Part shown: positions 1 to 9,834 of the stretch, piece by piece | Layout of the letters: every line of letters starts with the position of its first letter | Position numbering within the stretch: the stretch's first letter is position 1 | From: Amycolatopsis sulphurea | GTDB taxonomy: Bacteria > Actinomycetota > Actinomycetes > Mycobacteriales > Pseudonocardiaceae | DNA: 64,000 bases | Assembly (NCBI RefSeq): GCF_002564045.1 | Contig: NZ_PDJK01000002.1 | Span: forward strand, 248,001 to 312,000 | Direction of reading: 5' to 3' | Position numbers and translations under genes: made by a program | The notes under the pieces: model-generated | Told to the model about the DNA's origin: nothing | The model's database searches: none | The model's input: the letters and a program-made list of their open reading frames with translations, nothing else

Positions 1-785
1 CGGAGTACGCCGCCGGCCAGTTCGAACTGTCCGTTGCGGCAACGGATCCGGTGCACGCGGCGGATCTGGCCGTGCTGATCCGGGAAACGGTGCGCACGGT
101 GAGCGCGGCGCACGGGTTCCGCGCATCGTTCACGCCGAAGTTCACCCCCGGCGGCGTCGGCAACGGCGGGCACGTGCACTTGAGCCTGTGGGACGGCGAG
201 CGAAACCTGTGCGCGGGCGGGACCGGCCCGTTCGGGCTGACCGATACCGCGGCGGCGTTCGCCGCCGGGATTTTCGCCCGGCTACCCGCACTGCTCGCCA
301 TAGGTACCCCATCCGTGCTCAGCTATCTGCGGCTGGAGCCGCACCATTGGGCAGGCGTGTTCACCGCCTGGGGCTGGGAAAACCGGGAAGCACCCCTCCG
401 GCTGATCCGCGGCGCGGACGGACAGCGCGAAACAGCGGCGAACCTGGAGGTGAAGTGCTTCGACCTCACCGCCAACCCGTACCTCGTGGTGGCCGCACTG
501 CTGTTCGCCGGCCTCTCCGGAGTGACGACCGGTGCGACGCTGCCCGCCCCGGTCGACGTCGACCCCGGACTGCTCGGCCCCGACGCGGCCGCCGACGCAG
601 GCGTCACTCGCTTGCCGCGATCACTGGCAGAGGCCGTCGCCGCCTTCGAAGCGGACGACGTCCTCCCCGCCGCCTTCGGCCCACCACTCGCCACGACGCT
701 GATGGACATCCGCCGCGCCGAACTGTCCGCGTTGGGCGAACTCGCTCCGGACGACTTGTGCACGGTGATGCGCTGGCTGCACTGA
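1..785 (+). CDS. Glutamine synthetase family protein, C-terminal part
   Basis: The reading frame is open from base 3 and ends at TGA 783-785; the N-terminal half lies outside the window. The visible ~260 residues carry GS catalytic-domain landmarks: an EYAAGQFELS stretch (compare EYxPGQxE), then GNGGHVHLSLW, the ATP/metal-binding GNGxHxHxSLW motif, then a WENREAPLRLI segment matching the conserved NRS..R.P region. Canonical GlnA has NSYKRL-PG-EAP where this protein has SYLRLEPHHWAG, so it is probably a GlnA3/4-like or gamma-glutamyl-amine ligase relative rather than the housekeeping enzyme. The ligase fold is clear; the substrate is not. It lies downstream of, and converges with, the trp operon. 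Confidence 0.85.
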   Translation, partial: EYAAGQFELSVAATDPVHAADLAVLIRETVRTVSAAHGFRASFTPKFTPGGVGNGGHVHLSLWDGERNLCAGGTGPFGLTDTAAAFAAGIFARLPALLAIGTPSVLSYLRLEPHHWAGVFTAWGWENREAPLRLIRGADGQRETAANLEVKCFDLTANPYLVVAALLFAGLSGVTTGATLPAPVDVDPGLLGPDAAADAGVTRLPRSLAEAVAAFEADDVLPAAFGPPLATTLMDIRRAELSALGELAPDDLCTVMRWLH

Positions 786-965
786 GCCGAGCCCGTCGGT
801 GACGAGCAGGGGTCTTCGAGCCGAACAGGCCTCGCGGGTGACATTTCTCCCGCCTGGGGACAAACACCTCTCGCTACTCGAGTCCGTCACCACGGCTCGT
901 ACGGTCGAGTTCGCAGCCCTCCCGAAACGAGTACAATCCCCACCGGCGGTCCACGACCACCCCGG

Positions 966-1515
966 TCAGCCGCGCAGATCCACCTCCGCCGTGAACGGTT
1001 CGGTCAGCGAAAGCACCCCACTCTCACTCTTCGTATGCGGCGCATACTCACCGTCGGCGAGCGCGAACAGAGTGGCCGACTTCTGCTCCGGATCGACGAG
1101 AAGGTAATATGGGATGAGCGCCTCGGCGTAGAGCGCCTTCTTGAAGATCCGGTCCTGCACCCGAGTGGACGGCGACTCGATCTCCGCGGCGAGCAGCACC
1201 TCGGATGCCTGATACCGGGTGGTATCCGCCTCCGCGCAGGTGACCACGACGAAATCCGGGATCAGCAACCGGCTTTCCGAGCATCGGACGTTCACCCCTG
1301 GCAGCAGTTCGGTCCCCTCCGACCCCGGACGCGCACGCGAACTACAGCTTCTGCAGGATCCGCTGATGCAGCGAGGTCGGCGCGGGACTCAGGTGATACG
1401 CCCCGTCCACGGCTTCGATCCGCACGCCCGGCAAACCCGGCTCTGGCAGATCGAAGAACACTTGCAGCAACGAGCGCTCGAACTCGCCAGCCGCGTGCTC
1501 GGCAGGCGCTGCCAT
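966..1515 (-). pseudogene. Uma2-family (DUF820) nuclease relic, frameshifted
   Basis: Two pieces in different frames make one Uma2-like protein. The N-terminal piece starts at ATG 1515 (MAAPAEHAAGEFERSLLQVF, then DLPEPGLPGVRIEAVDGAY, ending LHQRILQKL) and stops at TAG 1344-1342. The C-terminal piece continues one frame over as GTELLPGVNVRCSESRLLIPDFVVV...AAEIESPSTRVQDRIFKKALYAEALIPYYLLVDPE, which contains the Uma2 PD-(D/E)XK core. Together they give about 180 residues, the usual family size, so a small indel near 1344 broke the gene. Uma2 proteins are abundant in actinobacteria and of uncertain role. Nothing suggests programmed frameshifting. Confidence 0.75.
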
Positions 1516-1663
1516 CTCGTCTCACCCCCGCCCGCGTCGCGTCTCTCATCCCGTCGTCCCCAGCCTGCCATGTACGGCCGCTTCCCCCTCGGTTCATCTG
1601 CATACTGAGAGTGTACAGACGATTACTGAAAGTTGCCACGGCCAAGACTGGGCAGCCGGAAGA

Positions 1664-2455
1664 TCAGGCCGGAGTGACCGCCTCACGCACCCCGGTCGCC
1701 AGTTCGGCGGCCAGGCCGCGGACGCTGTCCGGCCCCTCCGTGGCCGCCGTGACCAGGGCGGATCCCACGATGACCGCATCCGCGAAGCCGGCCACCTCGG
1801 CGGCTTGCGCGCGCGAGCGGACACCGAGGCCGACGCCGATCGGCAGGTCCGTGTGCGCGCGAGTCCGGCGGACCAGCTCCTCCGCATGCGCGCCGACCGT
1901 GTCACGGGCACCGGTGACGCCCATAACCGCGGTGGCGTAGACGAAGCCCGAGCACGCGGCCGTGGTCTTCACCAGCCGCTCCTCCGAAGAGGACGGGGCG
2001 ACCAGGAAGATCCGGTCGAGCCCGTGTGCCTGCGAAGCGGCCGTCCACGCGGCGGCCTCGTCCGGGATCAGGTCCGGGGTGATCATGCCCAGACCGCCCG
2101 CCGCCGCGAGGTCGCGGGCGAACGCGTCCACGCCGTAGCGGTGCACCGGGTTCCAGTAGGTCATCACCACGGCCCGGCCACCCCGCGCGGCCACCGATTC
2201 GACCACCTCGAACAGCTGCTTCAGCCGGAACCCGCTCGCCAGCGCCGCCTCCGCGGCAGCCTGGATGGTCGGGCCGTCCATCACCGGATCGGAATACGGC
2301 ACGCCGACCTCGACCAGGTCCGCGCCGCCGTCCAGGGTGGCCGCCAGCAGGTCCTTCGACGTCGCCACGGTCGGGAAGCCGGCGGGCAGGTAGCCGACGA
2401 GCGCGGCCCGGCGCTGCGCCCGCGTCGCCGCGAACAGCTCGTCGAGGCCGCTCAC
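1664..2455 (-). CDS. trpA: Tryptophan synthase alpha subunit
   Basis: This subunit cleaves indole-3-glycerol phosphate to indole and glyceraldehyde 3-phosphate and channels indole to TrpB. The 263-residue TIM barrel shows [19 protein letters not shown], containing the catalytic Glu and Asp, and a phosphate-binding GVGLGVRS segment. I chose the GTG at 2455 ([14 protein letters not shown]) because it overlaps the trpB stop as GTGA, implying translational coupling; upstream in-frame sequence is trpB antiframe and not TrpA-like. It is the last gene of trpE-trpM-trpC-trpB-trpA. Confidence 0.97.
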   Translation of the reverse strand: MSGLDELFAATRAQRRAALVGYLPAGFPTVATSKDLLAATLDGGADLVEVGVPYSDPVMDGPTIQAAAEAALASGFRLKQLFEVVESVAARGGRAVVMTYWNPVHRYGVDAFARDLAAAGGLGMITPDLIPDEAAAWTAASQAHGLDRIFLVAPSSSEERLVKTTAACSGFVYATAVMGVTGARDTVGAHAEELVRRTRAHTDLPIGVGLGVRSRAQAAEVAGFADAVIVGSALVTAATEGPDSVRGLAAELATGVREAVTPA

Positions 2456-3663
2456 TTGCCCTCCCCGTCCATGAGTCCGAACCACTTCGCCGCGGTGTCC
2501 ATGTCCTTGTCGCCCCGGCCGGACAGGTTGACCACGATCAGCCCTTCCGGTCCCAGCTCCTGGCCCAGCCGCACGGCACCGGCCAGCGCGTGCGAGGACT
2601 CGATCGCCGGGATGATGCCCTCGGTGCGCGAGAGCAGCCGGAGCGCGTCCATCGCCTGCGCGTCGGTGATCGGCCGGTACTCGGCACGCCCGGTGTCCTT
2701 GAGCCACGAATGCTCCGGGCCGACGCCCGGGTAGTCCAGCCCGGCCGAGATGGAGTGCGACTCCACGGTCTGGCCGTCCTCGTCCTGCAACAGGTACGAC
2801 ATCGCGCCGTGCAGGTTGCCCGGAGTGCCCTTGGTGAGCGTCGCGCCGTGCCGGGCGCCCTCGATGCCCTCGCCGCCCGGCTCGAAGCCGACCAGCCGCA
2901 CGCCCGGGTCGTCGTAGAAGCCGGAGAAGATGCCGATCGCGTTGGATCCGCCGCCGACACATGCGGCGACGACGTCCGGCAGCCTGCCCGCCTGAGCCAG
3001 GATCTGCTCCCGGGCCTCCTGGCCGATGACGTGGTGGAAATTGCGCACCATCATCGGGAACGGGTACGGCCCGGCCGCGGTGCCGAAGACGTAGTGCGTG
3101 GTGTCGGCATTGGTGACCCAGTCGCGGAGCGTCTCGTTGATCGCGTCCTTCAGCGTGCGTGAACCGGTTTTGACCGGGACCACCTCGGCGCCGAGCAGCT
3201 TCATCCGCGCCACGTTGAGCGCCTGCCGCTCGGTGTCCACCTCGCCCATGTAGACGACGCAGTCCAGGTCGAGCAGTGCGCAGGCGGTGGCGGTGGCCAC
3301 GCCGTGCTGGCCGGCGCCGGTCTCCGCGATCACCCGCTTCTTGCCCATGCGTTTGGTCAGCAGCGCCTGGCCGAGCACGTTGTTGATCTTGTGTGAGCCG
3401 GTGTGGTTGAGGTCCTCGCGCTTGAGGAACACCCGCGCTCCGCCGGCGTGCGCGCCGAACCGCTTCACCTCCGTCAGCAGCGACGGGCGGCCCGCGTACT
3501 CGGTGAGCAGCCGGTGCAGCTCGCCGGTGAACTCCGGATCGTGACGCGCTTTCTCGTACTCGGCGGCGACCTCGTCGACCACGCCGATCAGCGCCTCCGG
3601 CATGAACCGCCCGCCATACGGGCCGTAGTAGCCGCGTTCGTCCGGGTCGTGCGCGCCGCTCAT
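2452..3663 (-). CDS. trpB: Tryptophan synthase beta subunit
   Basis: PLP enzyme that condenses indole with serine to give tryptophan in the alpha2beta2 complex. The 403 residues include HTGSHKINN with the PLP-binding Lys, [10 protein letters not shown], the phosphate-binding GGGSNAIG, and a C-terminal SGRGDKD. Its length is typical. The ATG start overlaps the trpC stop by 4 nt (ATGA) and its own stop overlaps trpA, so C, B and A form one coupled translation unit. Confidence 0.98.
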   Translation of the reverse strand: MSGAHDPDERGYYGPYGGRFMPEALIGVVDEVAAEYEKARHDPEFTGELHRLLTEYAGRPSLLTEVKRFGAHAGGARVFLKREDLNHTGSHKINNVLGQALLTKRMGKKRVIAETGAGQHGVATATACALLDLDCVVYMGEVDTERQALNVARMKLLGAEVVPVKTGSRTLKDAINETLRDWVTNADTTHYVFGTAAGPYPFPMMVRNFHHVIGQEAREQILAQAGRLPDVVAACVGGGSNAIGIFSGFYDDPGVRLVGFEPGGEGIEGARHGATLTKGTPGNLHGAMSYLLQDEDGQTVESHSISAGLDYPGVGPEHSWLKDTGRAEYRPITDAQAMDALRLLSRTEGIIPAIESSHALAGAVRLGQELGPEGLIVVNLSGRGDKDMDTAAKWFGLMDGEGK

Positions 3664-4469
3664 CGCGACGGCCTCGGGCAGGCCGGGTGCGAACCGGCGG
3701 TGACCAGCTTGACCACGGCGCCCTTCGGATCCCCGGAGGCGACCAGGCCCTCGCCGACCAGCACCGCGTCCGCGCCGTGCCCGGCGTAGGACATCAGGTC
3801 ACCGGGGCCGCGCACACCGGACTCGGCGATCTTGAACACGTCCATCGGCAGGCCGGGGGCGAGCCGGGAGAACACGTCCCGGTCCACTTCGAGGGTGTGC
3901 AGGTTGCGCGCGTTCACGCCGATCACCTTGGCGCCGGCCTCCAGCGCGCGGTCGGCCTCCTCCGCGTTGTGGATCTCCACCAGCGCGGTCATGCCGAGGG
4001 ATTCGACCCGGTCGAGCAGCGCGGCGAGCGCGTTCTGCTCCAGCGCCGCGACGATCAGCAGGACCATGTCCGCGCCGTGCAGCCGGGCCTCGTGCACCTG
4101 GTACGGGCTGACCACGAAATCCTTGCGCAGCACCGGGATGTCCACCGCGGCGCGGACCGCGTCGAGGTCGGCCAGTGAACCGCCGAAGCGGCGCTGCTCG
4201 GTGAGCACGCTGATCACCCGGGCGCCGGCGTCCTGGTAGTCCGCGGCCAGCGCCGCGGGGTCGGGGATGGCGGCCAGCTCACCCTTGGACGGGCTGCGCC
4301 GCTTCACCTCCGCGATCACGCCGATCCCGGACTCGCGCAGCGCGGCCATCACGTCCCGCGCGGGTGCGGCCTTGGCCGCCCGCGCCTTCATTTCGTCGAA
4401 GGGCAGCACGGATTCCCGCTGCGCGAGATCCTCTCGCACGCCGGCGACGATGTCCTCGAGCACGCTCAC
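3660..4469 (-). CDS. trpC: Indole-3-glycerol phosphate synthase
   Basis: Converts CdRP to indole-3-glycerol phosphate in tryptophan synthesis. The 269-residue barrel carries [20 protein letters not shown] and IGVNARNL. The start is GTG 4469 ([16 protein letters not shown]): family proteins begin close to this VLxxI segment, and the in-frame sequence upstream is not TrpC-like. The start overlaps the stop of a possible 18-codon ORF with a strong ribosome site (4466-4522), so trpC may be translated by coupling to it. Confidence 0.96.
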   Translation of the reverse strand: MSVLEDIVAGVREDLAQRESVLPFDEMKARAAKAAPARDVMAALRESGIGVIAEVKRRSPSKGELAAIPDPAALAADYQDAGARVISVLTEQRRFGGSLADLDAVRAAVDIPVLRKDFVVSPYQVHEARLHGADMVLLIVAALEQNALAALLDRVESLGMTALVEIHNAEEADRALEAGAKVIGVNARNLHTLEVDRDVFSRLAPGLPMDVFKIAESGVRGPGDLMSYAGHGADAVLVGEGLVASGDPKGAVVKLVTAGSHPACPRPSR

Positions 4470-4522
4470 CGGGCGCCCCTGCCCGCTGCCGAACTCGCTC
4501 GTCCACTCGCAAGGTCGCTCAC
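4466..4522 (-). CDS. Possible 18-residue leader ORF coupled to trpC
   Basis: A GTG at 4522 follows a purine-rich Shine-Dalgarno-like run (GGGAAGGGGAAGG) and opens an 18-codon frame, [18 protein letters not shown]. Its TGA (4468-4466) overlaps the trpC GTG as GTGA. It has no Trp codon, so a classical Trp attenuator peptide is unlikely. A role in delivering ribosomes to trpC is inferred only from this geometry; the alternative is that the strong ribosome site simply serves a misplaced trpC start. Confidence 0.35.
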   Translation of the reverse strand: MSDLASGRASSAAGRGAR

Positions 4523-4552
4523 AAAAACCTTCCCCTTCCCGCCGAAACGATG

Positions 4553-5854
4553 CTAACCCCCGCTTGATCGCCGACCCGTTCCGGGTTGCCCGGCAGGGTC
4601 GGTGGGATCGGTGCCGCCGGAGAGCGCCTCCCACAGTTCGGTGTCCGGATCACGGCGCGCCCGTTGCGCCCCGGGCGCGGAATACTTTGCCCCGAGCCGT
4701 TTCGCGGTGCCCGCCCACTTGACCGCGGCCAGCCCGCCGAGCGCGAGCAGAAGGCCGCCGAGCACGGCGAGCCCGTGCGCGAGCAGGATCTGCCCACCCG
4801 GCAGCCCCGCCGCGAACCCGAAGCGCACGCCCGTCGCCCCGGTCCAGATCCCGGCGACCCCGGCCAGCGCGAGCAGCCCGCCGAGCACCCGCCGCAGCCA
4901 TCCCCCGGTGGCCAGGACGCCGGCCACCCCGGCCAGCGCGAGCAAGGCGAGCGGGATCAGCGCGGTGGCGTGCTGCGCCCCGTTTTCGGTGTACCGAACG
5001 ACCCCGCGCACCCCTTCGTCGCGGAATTCGGCGAACCAGACCAGCCGGGAGGAGCCCCAGAGGGCCAGGGCGCCGAGCAGGAGCGGGAGGAGGATTGTCC
5101 ATAGTGGACGCTTGGGGGTGGTGGGACGGGGCGCGGGGGTGGTGGGGTCAGCGGGGGCGGCGGGATTGGCAGAGCCGGTGAGGTTGCCCGGGCCGGTGGA
5201 GCCGGCCGGGGCGGTGGGGTTGCCGGGAGCGACGGAGGCGACGGGGCTCGGGGAGCCAGTGGGGCTGCCGGGGCCGGTGGGATCCGCCGGATCGGTGGAG
5301 CCGCCGGAATCCGCAGACTCGGCGAGATCACCGGGGCCGGTGGGGTCGGCCGAGTCGGTGGGGTTGCCGAGACAGGTGGCCTCCGCCGGGGCGGTGGAGC
5401 CGCCCGAACCACCAGAAGCGACGGATTCCGCGGGACCGCCGAGCCCGATGGAGTCGGCCGAGTCGGTGGAGTTGCCGGAACCACCGGAGACGACAGGGCT
5501 CGCGGAGCCAGTGGAGCCACCGAGGCTGGCGGGGGCAGCTGCGCCAGCGGAGCCGCCGGAACCAGAATCGCCAGAGGCGAAAGAACCCGCGGATTCGGCG
5601 GGATCGGCGGGACTCTCAAGGTTACCGAGGCCGCCGGAACCGACGGGTTCGGCAACCTCGGCAGCCCCGGGACCGCCGGGGCCGACCTGATCGGCAGAGT
5701 CGCCGGGATCAGCGACTTCGCCCGGGCCAATCGGCTCGGCGGGAGTGCCTGTACCCACAGGATCGGAAAGACCGCCCGAGCCACCGGACGCAGCCGCACC
5801 CCGGTCACCGCCCCCGGCGCCACCCACCACCCCGGGCACCTCCGGCTCAGACAC
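4553..5854 (-). CDS. Trp-operon membrane protein (TIGR02234 type) with long disordered tail
   Basis: This gene lies between trpE and trpC, the position of the conserved actinobacterial Trp-associated membrane protein (Rv1610 in M. tuberculosis). Residues ~248-433 form the family domain: four hydrophobic segments, beginning [20 protein letters not shown], with an extracytoplasmic WFAEFRDEG loop and a cytoplasmic tail. The first ~247 residues are an acidic Gly/Ser/Pro/Asp/Ala low-complexity tract, which makes the protein about twice the usual length. The GTG at 5854 overlaps the trpE stop by 8 nt. A start closer to the first membrane segment cannot be excluded. Biochemical function is unknown. 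Confidence 0.8.
   Translation of the reverse strand: MSEPEVPGVVGGAGGGDRGAAASGGSGGLSDPVGTGTPAEPIGPGEVADPGDSADQVGPGGPGAAEVAEPVGSGGLGNLESPADPAESAGSFASGDSGSGGSAGAAAPASLGGSTGSASPVVSGGSGNSTDSADSIGLGGPAESVASGGSGGSTAPAEATCLGNPTDSADPTGPGDLAESADSGGSTDPADPTGPGSPTGSPSPVASVAPGNPTAPAGSTGPGNLTGSANPAAPADPTTPAPRPTTPKRPLWTILLPLLLGALALWGSSRLVWFAEFRDEGVRGVVRYTENGAQHATALIPLALLALAGVAGVLATGGWLRRVLGGLLALAGVAGIWTGATGVRFGFAAGLPGGQILLAHGLAVLGGLLLALGGLAAVKWAGTAKRLGAKYSAPGAQRARRDPDTELWEALSGGTDPTDPAGQPGTGRRSSGG
5114..5854. repeat. Low-complexity repeat encoding the Gly/Ser/Pro-rich tail
   Basis: About 740 bp of degenerate repeats built from short units such as CCGGTGGGGTTGCC and GCCGGTGGAG. Read on the minus strand in the gene frame they give recurring PxDxAxSxGxGG-like units that are acidic and nearly free of Arg, unlike the Arg/Pro/Ala-rich other frames. 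That supports it being genuine coding sequence. Such arrays can vary in length between strains. Confidence 0.7.
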
Positions 5855-7406
5855 CGGCCGCGTCCTCGGCCGGGTCCAGCTGGGCGGCCGGAACCATGGT
5901 GCCCGCGGCGGCCACGGCGGACAGCACCGTGCGGGCCTTGTTCAGCGACTCCGTGTCTTCGTAGTCCGCCACCGAGTCCGCCACGACGCCGCCGCCTGCT
6001 TGCACGTACGCGGTGCCGTCGCGCATCAAGGCGGTGCGGATCGCGATGGCGGTGTCCGCGTCGCCCGCGAAGTCCAGGTAGCCGACCACACCGCCGTACA
6101 ACGCACGGCGGACCGGCTCCAATTCCTCGATCAGCTCCATCGCCCGCACCTTCGGCGCCCCGGACAACGTGCCCGCCGGGAAACAGGCGGTGACGGCGTC
6201 GAACGCGGTGCGGTCCTCGGCCAGCTCACCGGTCACTGTGGACACGATGTGCATCACGTGGCTGTAGCGCTCGATCTGGAAGAAGTCGACCACCCGCACG
6301 GTGCCCGGCTTGCAGACCTTGCCCAGATCGTTGCGGCCGAGGTCGACGAGCATCAGGTGCTCGGCCCGTTCCTTCTGGTCGGCCAGGAGGTCCTTCGCCA
6401 GCCGGGCGTCCTCCTCCGGGTCCGCGCCACGCCAGCGGGTGCCCGCGATCGGATGCGTGGTCGCCCGGCCGTCGCGCACCGTGACCAGCGACTCCGGGCT
6501 GGAGCCGACGATGTCGAACCCCTCCAGCCGCAGCAGGTACATGTACGGGCTGGGGTTCGAGGTGCGCAGCACGCGGTAGACGTCCAGCGCATCCGCATCG
6601 GTCTCGATCTCGAACCGTTGCGAGGGAACCACCTGGAACGCTTCCCCGGCCTTGATCGCCTCCACCGCCTTGTCGACCGCGGCATGGAACTCCGGCTTGC
6701 TGCGGCGGCGGGTGAACTCCGGCACCGGACGGTCGAAGGTGGCCGTCGTCGGCGGCGCGGGCACGCCCAGTTCCCCGGTCATCGCCGACAGTCGGGCGAG
6801 TGCGTCGTCGTAGGCGGCGTCCACCCGCTCCGGCGAGTCGTCCCAGTTGACCGCGTTCGCGATCAGCGTGACGGTGCCCTCGTGGTGGTCGAACGCCGCG
6901 AGATCGGTGGCCAGCAGCATGGTCAGCTCGGGAATGTCCAGGTCCCGTTCGGCCAGCTCGGGCAGCTTTTCCAGCCAGCGCACGGAGTCGTAGCCGAGGT
7001 AGCCGACCATCCCGCCGGTCAGCGGGGGCAGGCCGGGCAGCGGCTCGCTGTGCAGCGCCTCGACGGTGGCGCGCAGCACCTGCAGCGGGTCGCCCTCGCA
7101 GGGCAGGCCGACCGGCGGGGTGCCGGTCCACACCGCACGCCCGTCGCGGACGGTCAGCGCGGCCGGGCTGCGCACGCCGACGAACGACCAGCGCGACCAC
7201 GACTTCCCGTTCTCCGCCGATTCGAACAGGAACGTGCCCGGCCGGTCCGCGGCGAGCTTGCGGTACACCCCGAGCGGCGTTTCACCGTCGGCGAGGACCC
7301 GCCGCACCACGGGGATCACGCGGCGGCCTTCGGCGAGCGCGCGGAATTCGGCACGGGACGGGCTGACCGGGCCGGGCCCGGCCGGGGTGGCTGCTGAGCT
7401 GACCAT
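5847..7406 (-). CDS. trpE: Anthranilate synthase component I
   Basis: Converts chorismate and glutamine (or ammonia) to anthranilate, the first committed Trp step. The 519 residues carry the chorismate-binding signatures: [64 protein letters not shown] [19 protein letters not shown], and [13 protein letters not shown]. The start is ATG 7406 ([10 protein letters not shown]) with a close TGAGGGC ribosome site; a longer frame to 7463 lacks support. It heads the trp operon. No glutamine amidotransferase partner (trpG) is in the window. Confidence 0.95.
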   Translation of the reverse strand: MVSSAATPAGPGPVSPSRAEFRALAEGRRVIPVVRRVLADGETPLGVYRKLAADRPGTFLFESAENGKSWSRWSFVGVRSPAALTVRDGRAVWTGTPPVGLPCEGDPLQVLRATVEALHSEPLPGLPPLTGGMVGYLGYDSVRWLEKLPELAERDLDIPELTMLLATDLAAFDHHEGTVTLIANAVNWDDSPERVDAAYDDALARLSAMTGELGVPAPPTTATFDRPVPEFTRRRSKPEFHAAVDKAVEAIKAGEAFQVVPSQRFEIETDADALDVYRVLRTSNPSPYMYLLRLEGFDIVGSSPESLVTVRDGRATTHPIAGTRWRGADPEEDARLAKDLLADQKERAEHLMLVDLGRNDLGKVCKPGTVRVVDFFQIERYSHVMHIVSTVTGELAEDRTAFDAVTACFPAGTLSGAPKVRAMELIEELEPVRRALYGGVVGYLDFAGDADTAIAIRTALMRDGTAYVQAGGGVVADSVADYEDTESLNKARTVLSAVAAAGTMVPAAQLDPAEDAAGV

Positions 7407-7456
7407 GCCCTCATTGTGCCGCCACCGCCGCACTGCCGGACCGGCGGGGACCATCA

Positions 7457-7498
7457 AATTCACCCGATGTTGAATTACGGCCGGGGCGCGGTCAGAAT
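7457..7498 (+). promoter_or_regulatory. Operator-like inverted repeat and promoter before the TetR gene
   Basis: AATTCA (7457-7462) and TGAATT (7471-7476) form a perfect 6-bp inverted repeat with an 8-bp spacer, AT-rich against its surroundings. It overlaps a possible -35 TTGAAT (7470-7475), 17 bp from a weak -10 CAGAAT (7493-7498), just before the start at 7505. An autoregulatory TetR site is the simplest reading. It also lies upstream of divergent trpE. Confidence 0.45.
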
Positions 7499-7504
7499 GG
7501 ATCT

Positions 7505-8110
7505 ATGAGCACCGAGGACCCTACCGCCCGCCGCCGCGGCCGCCGTCCGGCCGGGCAGGACACCCGCGCCGCCCTGCTCGCGGCCGCGCGCGCGGTGTTC
7601 GGGGAGAACGGCTACGAGCGCGCCACGGTGCGCGGGATCGCGTCCCGCGCCGGTGTCGACGCCGCGATGGTCAACCACTGGTTCGGCGGCAAGGAAGGCT
7701 TGTTCGCCCAGGCCGTGCTCAAGCTGCCGTTCTCCCCGTACGAACTCGTCACGGAACTGCGCGCGAGCCCGGACGACGAACTGGGCTACCGGATCGTGCG
7801 CACTTTTCTCACCCGCTGGGACGGCGCGGGCGGCGACCAGTTCCAGGCCCTGATCCGCAGCTTCACCGACCACGAGGTCGCGAATTCCGTGCTGCACTCG
7901 TTCTTCTCCGGCTTTTTCGCGGAGCTGGTCAGCGGGATCGGCGTCGACCGAGAGGCATTCCGCACCACCCTGTGCGCCTCGCAGATCGTCGGCATGGGCC
8001 TGGTGCGCTACGTGGCCGCCTTCGAGCCGATGGCCAACGCCGAGGTGGAAACGCTGGTCGCGGCGGTCGGCCCGACTGTGCAGCGGTACCTCACCGGCAC
8101 CATCGACTAA
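7505..8110 (+). CDS. TetR-family transcriptional regulator
   Basis: A 201-residue regulator. Residues ~20-66 form the TetR helix-turn-helix (TRAALLAAARAVFGENGYERATVRGIASRAGVDAAMVNHWF pattern), with an AMVNHWFGGKEGLF recognition region close to the family YYHFxxKexL. The C-terminal ligand domain is all-helical and unassigned. It sits alone on the plus strand between trpE and DUF1304, with an inverted repeat in its promoter. The target is unknown; self and possibly trpE are the nearest candidates. Confidence 0.88.
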   Translation: MSTEDPTARRRGRRPAGQDTRAALLAAARAVFGENGYERATVRGIASRAGVDAAMVNHWFGGKEGLFAQAVLKLPFSPYELVTELRASPDDELGYRIVRTFLTRWDGAGGDQFQALIRSFTDHEVANSVLHSFFSGFFAELVSGIGVDREAFRTTLCASQIVGMGLVRYVAAFEPMANAEVETLVAAVGPTVQRYLTGTID

Positions 8111-8116
8111 CACCGC

Positions 8117-8479
8117 CTAGCGCGCCAGCAGCAGGAACACCAGCGCCAGCGCACCCGGCAGCACCTGCACGAACAGGATCTTCCGGGTCGCCGTCGCGGC
8201 GCCGTAGAGACCGGCGATGACGACGCACACCAGGCCGTAGAGCTTGAGCTGGAACCCGGCCGGGTCGCTCGCGATCAGGCCCCAGATCAGCGCGAGCGCC
8301 AGGAAACCGTTGTACAGCCCCTGATTCGCCGCCAGCGGCTTGCTCTCCCGCGCGAACTCCTCGGTGGTCCCGAAGGTGGCGCGCACCCGCGGAGTCGTCC
8401 ACAGGGCCATCTCCAGGAGAACGATGTAGAGGTGGATCAAGGCAACGAGCCCGACGAGCACGTTCGCGACCACGGTCAC
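8117..8479 (-). CDS. DUF1304 membrane protein
   Basis: A 120-residue, four-helix membrane protein. The pattern [19 protein letters not shown]...[14 protein letters not shown]...[15 protein letters not shown] fits DUF1304, whose function is unknown. The GTG start (8479) overlaps the hisI stop by 4 nt (GTGA), so it is co-translated at the end of hisF-hisI. Confidence 0.85.
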   Translation of the reverse strand: MTVVANVLVGLVALIHLYIVLLEMALWTTPRVRATFGTTEEFARESKPLAANQGLYNGFLALALIWGLIASDPAGFQLKLYGLVCVVIAGLYGAATATRKILFVQVLPGALALVFLLLAR

Positions 8480-8844
8480 CGCGTGTTCTCCTCTTCCTCG
8501 GCCAGCAGCAGCCGTTCCGCGCTGTCGAAACAGGTGTGCTCGCCGGTGTGACAGGCGGGACCGGTCTGGTCGACGCGCAGCAGCACGGTGTCGCCATCGC
8601 AGTCGATGCGGACCTCGCGGACGTGCTGCACGTGGCCGGAGGTCTCACCCTTCACCCACAGCTCCCGCCGGCTGCGGGACCAGTAGGTACCGCGGCGGGT
8701 GGCGAGGGTGGCGGCCAGCGCCTCGTCGTTCATCCACGCCATCATCAGCACGTCGGACGTCGAGTGCTCGACCACGACCGCGGCGATCAGCCCGTCCGCG
8801 TTGCGCTTGAGCCGCGCGGCGAGTTCCGGGGCGAGCGCGGTCAT
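8476..8844 (-). CDS. hisI: Phosphoribosyl-AMP cyclohydrolase
   Basis: Opens the purine ring of PR-AMP in histidine synthesis. This is the 122-residue monofunctional actinobacterial form without a HisE domain. It shows the Mg-binding DCDGDT and the zinc ligands [10 protein letters not shown], and the conserved [12 protein letters not shown] and [22 protein letters not shown] 8844 overlaps the hisF stop (ATGA). Confidence 0.96.
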   Translation of the reverse strand: MTALAPELAARLKRNADGLIAAVVVEHSTSDVLMMAWMNDEALAATLATRRGTYWSRSRRELWVKGETSGHVQHVREVRIDCDGDTVLLRVDQTGPACHTGEHTCFDSAERLLLAEEEENTR

Positions 8845-9614
8845 CGCACGACCACCCCGTCCGCCCGCAGCGAGCTTTTCACGTCACCGATCTTCAACTG
8901 TCCGAAGTGGAATACGCTGGCGGCGAGCACGGCGTCCGCGCCGGCCCGGACCGCGGGCGGGAAGTGCGCGACCTCGCCGGCCCCGCCGCTGGCGATCACC
9001 GGCACCCGCACGGCCTTGCGCACCAAGGCGATCAGCTCCAGGTCGAACCCGGCCTTCGTGCCGTCGGCGTCCATCGAGTTCAGCAGGATCTCGCCCACGC
9101 CGAGCTCTTCGCCGCGCGCAGCCCATTCCACCGCGTCGATCCCCGTGCCGCGACGGCCGCCGTGCGTGGTCACCTCGAAGCCGGACGCCGTCGCTTCGCC
9201 ACCTTCGGGAACACGCCGCGCGTCGACCGAGAGCACGATGCACTGCGCGCCGAATCGCCGGGACGCTTCCTTCAACAGCTCCGGGCGTGCGATCGCGGCG
9301 GTGTTGATGCTCACCTTGTCCGCACCGGTGCGCAGCAGCCGGTTCACGTCGTCCGTCGAACGCACGCCGCCGCCGACGGTGAGCGGGATGAAGACCTGCT
9401 CGGCCGTGCGGCGCACCACGTCGAAGGTGGTCTCCCGATTCCCGGACGACGCGGTGACGTCGAGGAAGGTCAGCTCGTCCGCGCCTTCGGCGTCGTACCG
9501 GCGCGCCAGCTCGACCGGATCACCCGCATCGCGCAGCCCGGCGAAGTTGACCCCCTTCACGACCCGGCCCGCGTCGACGTCGAGACAGGGAATCACCCGT
9601 ACCGCCACAGCCAT
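8841..9614 (-). CDS. hisF: Imidazole glycerol phosphate synthase cyclase subunit
   Basis: Uses ammonia from HisH to turn PRFAR into IGP and AICAR. The 257-residue barrel begins [17 protein letters not shown], with the first catalytic Asp, and later has [13 protein letters not shown], with the second. ATG 9614 (MAVAVRVIP) is the standard HisF N-terminus; the 13 extra codons to 9653 are rejected. Its partner hisH is ~1.4 kb upstream in transcription, beyond hisA and an opposing gene. Confidence 0.97.
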   Translation of the reverse strand: MAVAVRVIPCLDVDAGRVVKGVNFAGLRDAGDPVELARRYDAEGADELTFLDVTASSGNRETTFDVVRRTAEQVFIPLTVGGGVRSTDDVNRLLRTGADKVSINTAAIARPELLKEASRRFGAQCIVLSVDARRVPEGGEATASGFEVTTHGGRRGTGIDAVEWAARGEELGVGEILLNSMDADGTKAGFDLELIALVRKAVRVPVIASGGAGEVAHFPPAVRAGADAVLAASVFHFGQLKIGDVKSSLRADGVVVR

Positions 9615-9698
9615 GCCTTCAGCGTAGCCGTGCGGCCGCGGCGGGCCGGGCACCGGATGGCCGGTTCCGGATCGACCGGACGCGCGGGCGTGCTACAA

Positions 9699-9763
9699 GT
9701 CCGTGAAGGGGCCCCTGACGCCGTCCGTGAAGGGGCCCTTCACGGAACTTTGCCGGCACCCTG
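9699..9763. repeat. Palindromic repeat, degenerate copy 1
   Basis: Two GTGAAGGGGCCC units with a partial palindrome (GTGAAGGGGCCCTTCAC at 9726-9742) are followed by ACTTTGCCGGCACCCTG (about 9747-9763). That last segment matches the terminal inverted repeat of the fuller copies at 15.6 and 58.3 kb. The opposite end is not recognisable. It lies in the divergent gap between hisF and the PPOX gene. Confidence 0.75.
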
Positions 9764-9834
9764 GCACCCAAAGAAGGCTGGGCGCTGCGGGGTTTCCAGT
9801 TCAGACGCCGGGTTTCGCGGGTTACGGTGGGCAG

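Noticed and set aside
799..1107. Plus-strand ORF of 102 codons after the glutamine synthetase gene
   Set aside because: It overlaps the Uma2 relic on the opposite strand and has no recognisable domain; 786-965 otherwise shows nothing.
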